DNA of 64,000 nucleotides, taken from NCBI RefSeq assembly GCF_023507745.1, contig NZ_JALPZO010000100.1, positions 1 to 64,000 of the forward strand. Direction: 5' to 3'. Origin of the DNA: Vreelandella olivaria. GTDB lineage: Bacteria; Pseudomonadota; Gammaproteobacteria; Pseudomonadales; Halomonadaceae. Within the stretch, counting starts at the first letter, position 1; each line of letters starts with the position of its first letter. Positions 46,176-55,226 of this stretch are shown one piece after another. The translations under genes and the position numbers were made by a program. The notes beneath the pieces are model-generated. The model worked only from the letters and a program-made list of their open reading frames with translations, did no database searches and was not told the DNA's origin.

Positions 46176-47375
46176 ATGTCGCTTATAGATGCGCTCCCAA
46201 CGCCTAAGCTGAGCCGTCAAGCGTGGCAGCCAAATGTGGTAGTGTTGAGTTTAGGCGTTGTGATGCTCGGCATTGTTTGGTTATTCAGCACCGTTCATGT
46301 TGCCCCAAATCGAATTGTTCCTGGGACTTCCTATAGCCTGTGGCAGGCGATAGGGTGGCCAGGCGCACTGCTTGTTACGTTGCTGATCAGCGCAATGTGC
46401 TTTTTGGCGCTGGTGCCCACACGGACTAACTATCGGGCAATCCTGGTGCTGGTATTGGTGGTGTTATTGCTAATGCCCTTCGGCTTGATGGTGGCTGGTC
46501 ATTGGCTGATGGATCCCGACCACCCTCAAGCGAGATTGGGTATCGGCCCTGCCTATTGGGCCCTGCTGTTTATTCTCCTACTCTGTTTGGTGGAGCTGCG
46601 GCTGAAGCTGGGCGTAAACCGTTTGACCACCACTTTACTGCTAAGCGCGGTGGGCATTGTCTGGTGGCTATGTGCAACATGGTGGCTTGAAAACCTGGCG
46701 TTAATACAGGAGTTTCGAGCTAGAGATCAACAGTTTTGGCGTGCCGTGTGGCAACACATCCGTCTGGTCAGTATTGCCGTGGGTGTCAGCATTGTGCTGG
46801 GGTTGATACTGGCCATGCTGATGAGGCGTTATGCCAAACTCCAGAAAGCTGCTTTTGCCACGCTCAACTTTCTACAGACGATTCCCAGTTTAGCCTTATT
46901 TGGGCTGCTGCTGGCTCCGTTGGCCTGGTTAGCCGCTAACGTACCGTTTCTCGCGCAGGCGGGGGTTAGCGGCATTGGTACGACCCCCGCCTTAATTGCG
47001 CTTATCGGTTATAGCCTGCTACCTATCGTCCGCAACACCTATATCGCCTTGGATGAGGTGAGTATCGAAACCCTTGATGCTGCCAAGGCAATGGGAATGC
47101 GCAGCTACCAGCGCTTTTGGCAGGTTCGCTTTCCGCTGGCGCTGCCCGTTTTGCTCGAAGGCGTTCGGATTACTGCCGTACAAGCGATAGGTTTGACTGC
47201 CGTGGCGGCACTGATTGGCGCCGGAGGGTTGGGGACGTTTATTTTTCAGGGGCTAGGCCAGGCAGCGATGGATATGGTGCTGTTGGGCGCGCTACCTATT
47301 TTATTACTGGCGCTGCTGGTAGATAGCGGGTTAGGGGCCCTGGCGGAAGCGCTGCGCCCTGGAGGACGTTCATGA
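46176..47375 (+). CDS. Osmoprotectant ABC transporter permease (YehY type)
   Basis: A 399-residue inner-membrane permease. An N-terminal region with about five extra helices precedes the BPD_transp_1 module, as in YehY. The ATPase-contacting EAA loop reads LDAAKAMGMRSYQRFWQVRFPLALPVLLEGVRI and the last helices contain LTAVAALIGAGGLGTFIFQGL. It starts three bases after the binding-protein stop and overlaps the ATPase start by four bases. Confidence 0.9.
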   Translation: MSLIDALPTPKLSRQAWQPNVVVLSLGVVMLGIVWLFSTVHVAPNRIVPGTSYSLWQAIGWPGALLVTLLISAMCFLALVPTRTNYRAILVLVLVVLLLMPFGLMVAGHWLMDPDHPQARLGIGPAYWALLFILLLCLVELRLKLGVNRLTTTLLLSAVGIVWWLCATWWLENLALIQEFRARDQQFWRAVWQHIRLVSIAVGVSIVLGLILAMLMRRYAKLQKAAFATLNFLQTIPSLALFGLLLAPLAWLAANVPFLAQAGVSGIGTTPALIALIGYSLLPIVRNTYIALDEVSIETLDAAKAMGMRSYQRFWQVRFPLALPVLLEGVRITAVQAIGLTAVAALIGAGGLGTFIFQGLGQAAMDMVLLGALPILLLALLVDSGLGALAEALRPGGRS

Positions 47376-48322
47376 TAGAGCTTTCCCATGTGTCGAAACA
47401 CTTTGGTGAAGAAACCGCTGTTGATGATATAACGCTGCGCATCGCGAAAGGAAAATTCTGTGCTTTGGTTGGTACATCCGGGTGCGGCAAGTCAACCACC
47501 TTGCGCATGATTAACCGGCTCATTGAACACAGTGCGGGCGAGATTACCCTGGATGGCCAACTGATTGAGAACTATGACCCGGTTAAGCTACGGCGGCGGA
47601 TTGGCTATGTGATTCAAAGTACCGGGTTGTTTCCCCACTGGACGGTGGCACGCAATATAGGGCTGGTGCCCAGATTGCTAAAATGGTCAGGTGAAGACGT
47701 GACCAGCCGGGTATCAGAGCTGATGAACCTGCTGGGCTTACCAGTGGCAGAGTTTGCTCATAAATATCCTCATCAGCTTTCAGGGGGACAGGCACAACGA
47801 GTAGGTGTGGCCAGGGCATTGGCCGCTGACCCTGATATTTTATTGATGGATGAGCCTTTTGGTGCCCTGGACCCCATTACCCGCGAAAAGCTTCAGGATG
47901 AACTGGCAAAGCTGCAAGCACGTATGCACAAGACAGTCGTCTTCGTTACTCACGATATGGATGAAGCGCTTAAGCTTGCCGATCATTTAGTAGTGATGAG
48001 GGATGGGGGCATTGTTCAGCAGGGAACGCCACTGGCGCTATTACAGCACCCGGCGGACCCCTTTGTGGAGTCACTCCTTGGAGGGCTGGAAAGAGGCCTT
48101 AAGCAGGCAGCGCTGACCCGCATTAAAGACCATATGTCTTCTCTTGGGCCAACCCTGCCTGCCCAGTCGCGTATCCCTGGTGATTTTTCGTTGCGCCAGG
48201 CACTCTCCATGATGTTGCGCGATCATAGTGATCGCTTAACGGTAGTTGACCAACAGGATGTTCCCATTGGCGAGCTTTCACTGCGAAAGATCGTTAAAGA
48301 AGCCCAACTGGATAAGGGCTAA
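47372..48322 (+). CDS. Osmoprotectant ABC transporter ATP-binding protein (YehX type)
   Basis: A 316-residue cytoplasmic ATPase of the glycine betaine/proline subfamily. Walker A is GTSGCGKST (about 35-43), the signature is LSGGQAQRVGVARAL, Walker B is ILLMDEPFGALDP and the switch is VFVTHDMDEALKLADHLVVM. The C-terminal extension (about 255-316; SLRQALSMMLRDHSDRLTVVDQQDVPIGELSL) looks like a shortened single CBS repeat. ATGA overlap with the upstream permease shows coupling. Confidence 0.92.
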   Translation: MIELSHVSKHFGEETAVDDITLRIAKGKFCALVGTSGCGKSTTLRMINRLIEHSAGEITLDGQLIENYDPVKLRRRIGYVIQSTGLFPHWTVARNIGLVPRLLKWSGEDVTSRVSELMNLLGLPVAEFAHKYPHQLSGGQAQRVGVARALAADPDILLMDEPFGALDPITREKLQDELAKLQARMHKTVVFVTHDMDEALKLADHLVVMRDGGIVQQGTPLALLQHPADPFVESLLGGLERGLKQAALTRIKDHMSSLGPTLPAQSRIPGDFSLRQALSMMLRDHSDRLTVVDQQDVPIGELSLRKIVKEAQLDKG

Positions 48323-48329
48323 CAGCATC

Positions 48330-49100
48330 ATGCGTAACAATAAAAGTGTTGAGCAGCACCTGACCCGCAGAGGATGGGCCTTACCGCTTGTGTGGGGAGC
48401 GTTGTTACTGGTTGGTGTGCTGGGGATGCCCTATATGGAAGGGGTCTTCCGTTGGATGGAGGCGGATGCGCGCCAGGTTATTTACAACCGGGCTGAGTTT
48501 TATACCTTACTGGCAAGGCATCTGTTGGTGGTGGGCGTGGCTGCATTGGTTACTATTTCGGTCGGTGTGCTGGCTGGCATAGCGGTAACACGTCAGCGGG
48601 GGCGCGATTTTCTACCCCTTGTCGGACAACTGGCTTCCCTGGGCCAGACATTCCCACCGGTAGCTGTATTAGCCCTTGCAGTGCCCGTATTAGGCTTTGG
48701 AACGCTGCCTATTATCGTGGCGCTTATGCTGTACGGCCTGCTGCCTATTGTGCGCAATACACTGGTGGGGCTGCAGGATGTAAACGCAGATATTAAACAG
48801 GCGGCGCTTGCCATGGGGATGACCCCCTGGCAGATATTGCGCCGTGTTGAGTTACCCCTGGCGGCTCCGGTGATACTGGCAGGAGTGCGTACCTCGGTGA
48901 CTATCAATATTGCGACCGCTGCGTTGGGCGCCACGGTGGGCGCCAGTAACCTGGGCGATCCCATTATTGCCGGGATTGTGAATGGCAATATGGCCTATGT
49001 ATTACAAGGAGCGCTGCTGATTGCGTTACTGGCCTTAACGGTCGACAGTGCCTTTGATGTGTATCAACAACGGCTTCGAACCCGCTTATCTGCGTCTTAA
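48330..49100 (+). CDS. Osmoprotectant ABC transporter permease (YehW type)
   Basis: A 256-residue second permease with about six helices. The EAA loop is KQAALAMGMTPWQILRRVELPLAAPVILAGVRT, followed by NIATAALGATVGASNLGDPIIAGI. ATG 48330 lies eight bases after the ATPase stop. An upstream in-frame start at 48246 would overlap the ATPase gene by 77 bases and is not used. It is the last gene of the transporter operon. Confidence 0.9.
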   Translation: MRNNKSVEQHLTRRGWALPLVWGALLLVGVLGMPYMEGVFRWMEADARQVIYNRAEFYTLLARHLLVVGVAALVTISVGVLAGIAVTRQRGRDFLPLVGQLASLGQTFPPVAVLALAVPVLGFGTLPIIVALMLYGLLPIVRNTLVGLQDVNADIKQAALAMGMTPWQILRRVELPLAAPVILAGVRTSVTINIATAALGATVGASNLGDPIIAGIVNGNMAYVLQGALLIALLALTVDSAFDVYQQRLRTRLSAS

Positions 49101-49261
49101 GTTGTATCCCTAAAAGTAGCGTGCTGCGTTACTGTCCTTATGTTGCGTTGATCTGGGTTGCATGAACCTTGATGTCATTGACCTATGCTGGATAAATCCA
49201 CTGGCATAAAAAGGTCAACACCGACAACAATACCCTCAAAAGGGGTAAAACAAGGACAAAA

Positions 49262-50467
49262 ATGATGACGAAGTACGTACACCAGCCGCTCTTTATGACC
49301 GGCGACGAGTTCTCAATTGCGACCTTTGGTCTGCTCGGTCCTGAGGGTGAGCTGTACCAGGGCGCCAGCGAGCCTGCCCTTGAGCGTGACCATGCCAGGC
49401 GGCTATATCAGGCGATGCTGGCTACCCGCATTCTTGATGAACGCATGATGGCGGCACAGCGCCAGGGAAGACTCAGTTTCTACATGCAGTGTACGGGGGA
49501 GGAGGCCGCTGTTGTGGGCGCCACCGCTGCACTGGATGATGCCGATATGATCATGGCGCAATACCGTGAACAGGGCGCTTTGATGTATCGCGGTTTCTCC
49601 ATCGATGAGTTCATGAATCAGCTGTTTGGCAATGAGCTGGATTATGGTAAAGGCCGCCAGATGCCCATCCATTATGGATCGCGCAAGCTGCACTACATGA
49701 CCATTTCCTCCCCTCTGGCGACACAAATTCCCCAGGCAACCGGCTACGCTTACGGTCAAAAGCTGGCGGGAGAAGGGCATTGCACCCTTACCTTCTTTGG
49801 TGAGGGCGCCGCATCCGAAGGTGATTTTCACGCGGCGCTTAATATGGCATCGGTGCATCAGGTGCCGGTGATCTTCTTCTGTCGCAATAACGGCTACGCC
49901 ATCTCGACACCGGCAACAGAGCAGTTTGCTGCCGATGGTATTGCACCCAGAGCGTTTGGCTACCATATGCACGTGATTCGGGTGGATGGTAACGATGTAC
50001 TGGCGGTTTTCGAAGCCACGCTACAGGCCCGTAAAATAGCCGTAGAGCAGAACCAGCCGGTGTTGATTGAAGCGATGTCTTATCGGCTTGCAGCCCACTC
50101 CTCATCCGACGACCCGTCTGGCTACCGGGCCAAGAGTGAAGAGGAGGCATGGCGGCTCAAAGATCCTCTGCTGCGTATGCAGAAGTGGCTGGTGAAAAAA
50201 GGCTGGTGGAGTGAGGAAGAAGAAGCCAGTCAGCAGGAAACGCTGCGCCGCGAAGTACTTGAAACCCTAAAACGGGCTGAAAAACGTCCGCCGCCGCCTC
50301 TGGACTCTTTGATCAGTGATGTCTATGCCGATGTAACACCTGCACTGCAGCGTCAGCTGGATCAGCTTAAACGCCATATTCGTCGTTATCCGGATGCCTA
50401 CCCGAAAGGCGCTCAGTCGCTGGACCTGGATGTGGGTGCGGCCACTGATACCGGGGGGGAGGTGTAA
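49262..50467 (+). CDS. bkdA1: Branched-chain 2-oxoacid dehydrogenase E1 alpha subunit
   Basis: A 401-residue thiamine-diphosphate enzyme subunit that decarboxylates the 2-oxo acids of Val, Leu and Ile. [47 protein letters not shown] and [19 protein letters not shown] are close to animal and Pseudomonas BCKDH E1 alpha. The ThDP motif is [20 protein letters not shown]...NN (about 179-210). The loop [17 protein letters not shown] (about 273-289) corresponds to the segment phosphorylated in the mitochondrial enzyme. Two ATGs stand in tandem at 49262 and 49265, behind AAGGAC. The E1 beta start is two bases downstream. Confidence 0.94.
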   Translation: MMTKYVHQPLFMTGDEFSIATFGLLGPEGELYQGASEPALERDHARRLYQAMLATRILDERMMAAQRQGRLSFYMQCTGEEAAVVGATAALDDADMIMAQYREQGALMYRGFSIDEFMNQLFGNELDYGKGRQMPIHYGSRKLHYMTISSPLATQIPQATGYAYGQKLAGEGHCTLTFFGEGAASEGDFHAALNMASVHQVPVIFFCRNNGYAISTPATEQFAADGIAPRAFGYHMHVIRVDGNDVLAVFEATLQARKIAVEQNQPVLIEAMSYRLAAHSSSDDPSGYRAKSEEEAWRLKDPLLRMQKWLVKKGWWSEEEEASQQETLRREVLETLKRAEKRPPPPLDSLISDVYADVTPALQRQLDQLKRHIRRYPDAYPKGAQSLDLDVGAATDTGGEV

Positions 50468-50469
50468 AA

Positions 50470-51447
50470 ATGTCGACGATGAATATGCTACAGGCAATTA
50501 ATAATGCCCTTGATACCGCCATGGCAGAAGATGAGAAAGTCATCTGTTTTGGTGAGGACGTAGGCGTTTTTGGCGGTGTTTTTCGGGCCACCAGTCACCT
50601 ACAGGAAAAATACGGCAAGGCGCGCTGCTTTAATACACCACTGGTGGAGCAAGGCATCATCGGCTTTGCCAACGGACTTGCTGCCCAAGGGGTGGTTCCG
50701 GTTGCTGAGATTCAGTTTGCGGATTATATCTTTCCCGCATTTGACCAGATTGTTAACGAGACCGCCAAGTTTCGCTATCGCTCAGGAGACCTGTTCAATG
50801 TAGGTGGGTTAACCATCCGGACTCCCTATGGCGGTGGTATTGCCGGTGGCCTCTACCACTCTCAGTCGCCAGAAGCTTACTTTACCCATACGCCAGGGTT
50901 GAAAGTCGTGGTGCCCCGTAACCCTTACCAGGCCAAGGGACTGCTGTTAGCCACGATTCGTGATCCTGATCCGGTGCTGTTTCTGGAGCCCAAGCGGCTC
51001 TACCGGGCCGCGGTGGGTGAGGTACCCGATGAGGATTACCAACTTCCCATTGGCGAAGCTGACATTATCAAAGAGGGTTCTGATATCACGTTAGTGGGGT
51101 GGGGAGCCCAAATGGAAGTGATTGGCAAAGCGGTGGAGCTGGCTGAAGAGCAGGGTATTGCCTGTGAAGTCATTGATCTGCGTACGCTGCTTCCCTGGGA
51201 TGCAGATACAGTAGCCGAGTCGGTGCTGAAAACCGGACGTTTGGTAATCAGCCATGAAGCGCCCTTGACCGGCGGATTTGCCGGTGAGATAGCTGCCACC
51301 ATCCAGGAGCGTTGTTTTCTCTATCTTGAATCGCCCATTGCCCGAGTGGCAGGTCTGGATACTCCTTTCCCGCTGACATTGGAAAAAGAGTATCTGCCCG
51401 ATCACCTGAAGATATTCGAAGCGATTCGTGAAAGCGTTAACTTTTAG
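50470..51447 (+). CDS. bkdA2: Branched-chain 2-oxoacid dehydrogenase E1 beta subunit
   Basis: A 325-residue transketolase-like beta subunit. [70 protein letters not shown] and [30 protein letters not shown] are BCKDH E1 beta blocks. The C-terminal domain has [20 protein letters not shown]. It forms the alpha2-beta2 E1 with bkdA1 and its coding start is two bases after that gene. Confidence 0.95.
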   Translation: MSTMNMLQAINNALDTAMAEDEKVICFGEDVGVFGGVFRATSHLQEKYGKARCFNTPLVEQGIIGFANGLAAQGVVPVAEIQFADYIFPAFDQIVNETAKFRYRSGDLFNVGGLTIRTPYGGGIAGGLYHSQSPEAYFTHTPGLKVVVPRNPYQAKGLLLATIRDPDPVLFLEPKRLYRAAVGEVPDEDYQLPIGEADIIKEGSDITLVGWGAQMEVIGKAVELAEEQGIACEVIDLRTLLPWDADTVAESVLKTGRLVISHEAPLTGGFAGEIAATIQERCFLYLESPIARVAGLDTPFPLTLEKEYLPDHLKIFEAIRESVNF

Positions 51448-51464
51448 CGCCAAGGAGAGTAACA

Positions 51465-52724
51465 ATGAGCGATTTTTTACTACCGGATATCGGTGAAGGT
51501 ATCGTCGAGTGTGAAGTGGTGGAGTGGCATGTCGCGGAAGGTGATCACATTGAAGAAGACCAGCCAATTGTCGAGGTAATGACCGACAAGGCACTGGTGG
51601 AGATTACCGCGCCAGAAGCCGGGGTGGTGAACAAGCTTTATGTTGCCCAGGGGCAAATTGCCAAGGTACATGCCCCCCTATATGCCTATCAGGCTGAGCA
51701 CGAAGCAGGGCAGGACAGCCCCGCTGATGAACCCACTGAGCAGCAGAAGACCAAGACCGTTGTAGAGAAGACTACCAAAACTCCCTCCGAGCCGAATGAA
51801 CAGGCGCCCAGTTGCATCATGAATGGTGCCAGGAGTGGCAAAGTGCCTGCCAGTCCGGCGGTACGTCGCTTGGTGCGAGAGCATCAGCTTCAATTAAGTG
51901 CCATTACAGGCAGCGGTAAGGATGGGCGCGTCTTGAAGGAGGATGTGCTGGCGCACCTGAATCACTCCACAGCGGTATCTGAGTCGTTTGAGCCTTCCAC
52001 TGCTTCATCGGCTTCTCAATCGCCCAGAGTCGAACCGCTTAGGGGTGTGCGTGCCGTTATGGCGAAACGCATGGTAGAGGCGGCGAGCACCATTCCCCAT
52101 TTCCACTACGGCGAAGAGATTGATGTCACTGAACTCCTTGCACTGCGTGAACGCTTGAAGCCACAGGTGGAGGCGCTGGGTGAGCGATTGACACTGATGC
52201 CATTCTTTATGAAAGCCATGGCGTTGGCCGTGGCGGAAACACCGATTATCAATGCCCAGCTGAATGCAACGGGTGATGAGCTGCACTATTTTACCCAGTG
52301 CAATATCGGTATGGCGGTGGATAGCAAGGCTGGCTTGCTGGTACCCAATGTTAAAGGTGTTGAACGGCTAACACTGTTAGAGATTGCCAGGGAAGTCGCG
52401 CGCCTCACCACTTCTGCTCGGGAAGGGCGGGTAGATCAGGCGGATCTTAAGGGAGGCACGATCAGTATCTCCAATATTGGCGCACTGGGAGGCACGTATG
52501 CCGCACCGATTATCAACGCACCGGAAGCGGCGATTGTCGCCATCGGTAAAACCCAGTGGCTGCCACGCTTTGATGAAGAGGGTGAGGTACAGCGGCGGGC
52601 AGTCATGACCATTACCTGGGCAGGGGATCACCGCTTTATTGATGGCGGAACCATTGCTCGCTTCTGTAACGCCTGGAAAGGCTTTTTGGAAGCGCCGGAA
52701 ACCATGCTGCTCCATCTGGGCTAA
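51465..52724 (+). CDS. bkdB: Branched-chain 2-oxoacid dehydrogenase E2 (dihydrolipoyl acyltransferase)
   Basis: A 419-residue core protein. It has one N-terminal lipoyl domain with the lipoylated Lys42 in VMTDKALVEI, a charged linker, a peripheral subunit-binding domain (about 128-165; ASPAVRRLVREHQLQLSAITGSGKDGRVLKEDVLAHL), and the catalytic acyltransferase domain ending GDHRFIDGGTIARF (catalytic His about 388). It moves acyl groups from E1 to CoA. AAGGAGAG precedes the ATG. No E3 (lipoamide dehydrogenase) gene follows, so a shared E3 elsewhere must serve the complex. Confidence 0.95.
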   Translation: MSDFLLPDIGEGIVECEVVEWHVAEGDHIEEDQPIVEVMTDKALVEITAPEAGVVNKLYVAQGQIAKVHAPLYAYQAEHEAGQDSPADEPTEQQKTKTVVEKTTKTPSEPNEQAPSCIMNGARSGKVPASPAVRRLVREHQLQLSAITGSGKDGRVLKEDVLAHLNHSTAVSESFEPSTASSASQSPRVEPLRGVRAVMAKRMVEAASTIPHFHYGEEIDVTELLALRERLKPQVEALGERLTLMPFFMKAMALAVAETPIINAQLNATGDELHYFTQCNIGMAVDSKAGLLVPNVKGVERLTLLEIAREVARLTTSAREGRVDQADLKGGTISISNIGALGGTYAAPIINAPEAAIVAIGKTQWLPRFDEEGEVQRRAVMTITWAGDHRFIDGGTIARFCNAWKGFLEAPETMLLHLG

Positions 52725-52729
52725 AGCAG

Positions 52730-54589
52730 ATGAGTCAGGCATCGCTTCAGCAGTTCTATATACCGGAAGAGCAGTCGGTATACCTGTTAAGCCACCATGA
52801 TGCCCGCAAGCTTAAAGACTGGGTGGCGCTGTGCCAGGCGCAGCTGACTCAGTTGGGCTATACCGGGATTGAACTGATTGGCAAAGGTGCCTATGGCTTT
52901 GTGTTTGCAGGCAGTGCGCTACAACACGGCATACCTGCCCACTTTGTATTTAAATTTTCACGCATCACCTTACCCACCCACCTGCAGGAGCGCCTTGAAG
53001 AAGAGGCGTTCATGCTGGATCAGGTTGCTCACCCACGTATTCCAAAACTGGTGGCTTATCAGCGTTCACGGGGCCAGTCGATTCTGGTGATGGAGCGTGC
53101 CCCAGGCTGGAATCTGGAACAGGTGTCGCTCAAGGAAGGCAGACTCTCGCCACGCCTGATCATACATATAGCGTCACAGCTGGCAGATATTCTGTCCGTG
53201 TTGCGCCGAGAAACCGGCCCCGGTGCCCGGCCTGTTGTACATGGTGATATCAAACCATCGAATCTGGTGTTTGACTCCGAAAAGGAGTCCATTGCGCTTA
53301 TTGACTGGGGGTCTTCCGTTTTTGCCCAACTGGACGCGCAGTTGCAATTTGTGGGTGCCAATGTAATGGAGCTGATGTCTGACAACCTTCAACAAACCAA
53401 TGCGCGTCTGGGGGATGTCTACTTTATCGGTGAAGAACAGCTTAACGGCGCCTTGTCATCACCACGTTTTGACGAACAGGGGGCGGCGGGGACCCTGTAT
53501 GCGCTTGCCTCAGCCCAGTCTTGCCGGTTTGGTCACCGCGCTATTCCTGCAAGCTCACTGGGGCTTCCTATGGAGTTCGCCCGTACACTGGATGGTATGC
53601 TGGACCCGGACCCTCTTGTGCGCCGCCGGGCGGGTGACTACTTCATAACCGCGATGCCGCGTATGGCCAGGGTGGTGATGGTTGATCTGCCAGTGGAACC
53701 CCAGACGCCGCTGGTGCCTGTATGGGCACGCGCTGCACATCAAGAGATAGACACGGTGGTGTATAGCTCACGTAAAGCATTTCTACGCGAAGTCGATGCC
53801 GAAGAAACCTTAAATGATGTCAATGATGTGCAGTTGGATCGCTACTACAAACAGTTTATGCAGGGCATGGGCGAGACTGAGAAAGCCTTTTTGGCCTCTG
53901 TGAGCCGACTGGGCAAATACCCGGTAGTGGGTGGTTTGGCGGTGCGTTGGGAACGGGAGGGGGTGTATATCGACTCCTCGCTCAACCTACATGACCCAAC
54001 GTTAAAGCCGGCATTTATTGGGGCCGTAAATAATATGGTCCATTTGGCCAGAGCCATTCACCGCCAGGGGATTTTTAAAAGCTGCTTGTTTAATGCCCGG
54101 CAAACCCTTCACCTGGAACGTGAAGGGGTGGATGAGCCGTTTGATTGCGGGCCGAATATGGCGATTGCCTATGAGCTGAGCGCGGTACCGGAAATGGAGG
54201 ATCGTACCCGTCAGCACAGCTATTTTGAAGATGGTCCCGACCCGGAAGAGTTGCTGGTACTACCCGGCACCATTATAGGGATTCTACAGCGGCTGAATGA
54301 TATTCATCATACCGGCATGATCATCTTTGAGGCGTTGCCAAAGCACCTCAAAATTCACAGCTACTATCGACTGCTGGACCCTGGCCGAGAGCATGAGTTT
54401 CGTGCCTTATTGGCAGAGATGCTGCAGTCCGTCAGCCAGATAGAAGGGCTGGGCGTGTCCGGTTTTATGAAAATGCCCTATAAGGACACGCGCTTTTTTA
54501 CCCATCTTGAGCGCCAGCCAGAGCGTTACTACCCCAGGGACCCACGTGATTACCTGAGAAAGCATGCAAGCAAAATAGCCAAGTCCTGA
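52730..54589 (+). CDS. Hanks-type Ser/Thr protein kinase with a large unknown C-terminal region, behind bkdB
   Basis: A 619-residue protein starting five bases after the E2 stop, hence in the BCKDH operon. The kinase domain spans about 44-310: Gly-rich loop IGKGAYGFVFAG (50-61), Lys75 in FVFKF, Glu of helix C near 91, catalytic loop HGDIKPSN (171-178, Gly for Arg of HRD), metal loop DWG (192-194, Trp for Phe of DFG) and a late LDPDPLVRRRAG. Nucleotide and Mg ligands (Lys, Asp173, Asn178, Asp192) are all kept, so it should be active. Residues about 320-619 match no domain I know and have no transmembrane helix. No clear ribosome site is seen, suggesting coupled translation. The target may be E1 alpha. 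Confidence 0.85.
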   Translation: MSQASLQQFYIPEEQSVYLLSHHDARKLKDWVALCQAQLTQLGYTGIELIGKGAYGFVFAGSALQHGIPAHFVFKFSRITLPTHLQERLEEEAFMLDQVAHPRIPKLVAYQRSRGQSILVMERAPGWNLEQVSLKEGRLSPRLIIHIASQLADILSVLRRETGPGARPVVHGDIKPSNLVFDSEKESIALIDWGSSVFAQLDAQLQFVGANVMELMSDNLQQTNARLGDVYFIGEEQLNGALSSPRFDEQGAAGTLYALASAQSCRFGHRAIPASSLGLPMEFARTLDGMLDPDPLVRRRAGDYFITAMPRMARVVMVDLPVEPQTPLVPVWARAAHQEIDTVVYSSRKAFLREVDAEETLNDVNDVQLDRYYKQFMQGMGETEKAFLASVSRLGKYPVVGGLAVRWEREGVYIDSSLNLHDPTLKPAFIGAVNNMVHLARAIHRQGIFKSCLFNARQTLHLEREGVDEPFDCGPNMAIAYELSAVPEMEDRTRQHSYFEDGPDPEELLVLPGTIIGILQRLNDIHHTGMIIFEALPKHLKIHSYYRLLDPGREHEFRALLAEMLQSVSQIEGLGVSGFMKMPYKDTRFFTHLERQPERYYPRDPRDYLRKHASKIAKS

Positions 54590-54611
54590 ACGCTATTGTT
54601 GCCAGCCCTGC

Positions 54612-55226
54612 TTAAAGCAAACGTGCTTGCTCGGCCAACCAAGTGGCCAGCTGTTCTGTTAACTCGTCGCTGGCGCGTCCAAACGCATCCACTACATCAG
54701 GAATATCGACACTGCTGGCCTGGGCACGGGTAGTAAAGCTTTTGGCCGTTATCGGCTGACGGTTTTGCCCACCGACCAACTGTACGTCGAGCTGAATATG
54801 GGCGCTTGGGGGGGTAGCGTCGTACTCGCTTTGAAAGTGACGCAACTCGCTTAGCAGCAATACATCGTTAGGTAGACGGTCGCTGCCCACACTGGCAAAC
54901 AGCTGGCGTTGTTGCAGGCCGGATATTAAGCGTGCCTGTAGCATATCTGGTGCATCTTCATGCCAGCGGGTGCCTGCATAGACATTGACGACATTGCGCT
55001 CAGGGTACACCACGATGCGATTGCTGCTAAGCAAGTGCCCCGCCTCTGGGGTGGCTACCCCCAGGCGCAGTGGAACCGTGGTCGAGGAAGGGGAGCGGAT
55101 AGATGCCGAGTCGGACGTGGGGAGTCTGTAGAGGGTTGATCGTTCGCTTTCAGGGAGTATTGTGCAGCCAGCACTCACCAGCAGGATTGCTAACAGGGGG
55201 ATACTAAGGGTGGGGCGCAAGCTCAT
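54612..55226 (-). CDS. ABC-type transport auxiliary lipoprotein (PqiC-like)
   Basis: A 204-residue lipoprotein with lipobox VSAGC (Cys21). The mature domain has LYRLPTSD near its start, GVATPEAGHLLSSNRIVVY, YAGTRWHEDAPDMLQARLISGL and SELRHFQSEYD, as in the ABC_trans_aux (DUF330/PqiC) family. It is the outer-membrane-linked partner of the MCE transporter and is the last gene of the permease-ATPase-MCE-lipoprotein operon, overlapping the MCE gene by four bases. Its stop faces the kinase stop 22 bases away, with no terminator visible between them. Confidence 0.9.
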   Translation of the reverse strand: MSLRPTLSIPLLAILLVSAGCTILPESERSTLYRLPTSDSASIRSPSSTTVPLRLGVATPEAGHLLSSNRIVVYPERNVVNVYAGTRWHEDAPDMLQARLISGLQQRQLFASVGSDRLPNDVLLLSELRHFQSEYDATPPSAHIQLDVQLVGGQNRQPITAKSFTTRAQASSVDIPDVVDAFGRASDELTEQLATWLAEQARLL

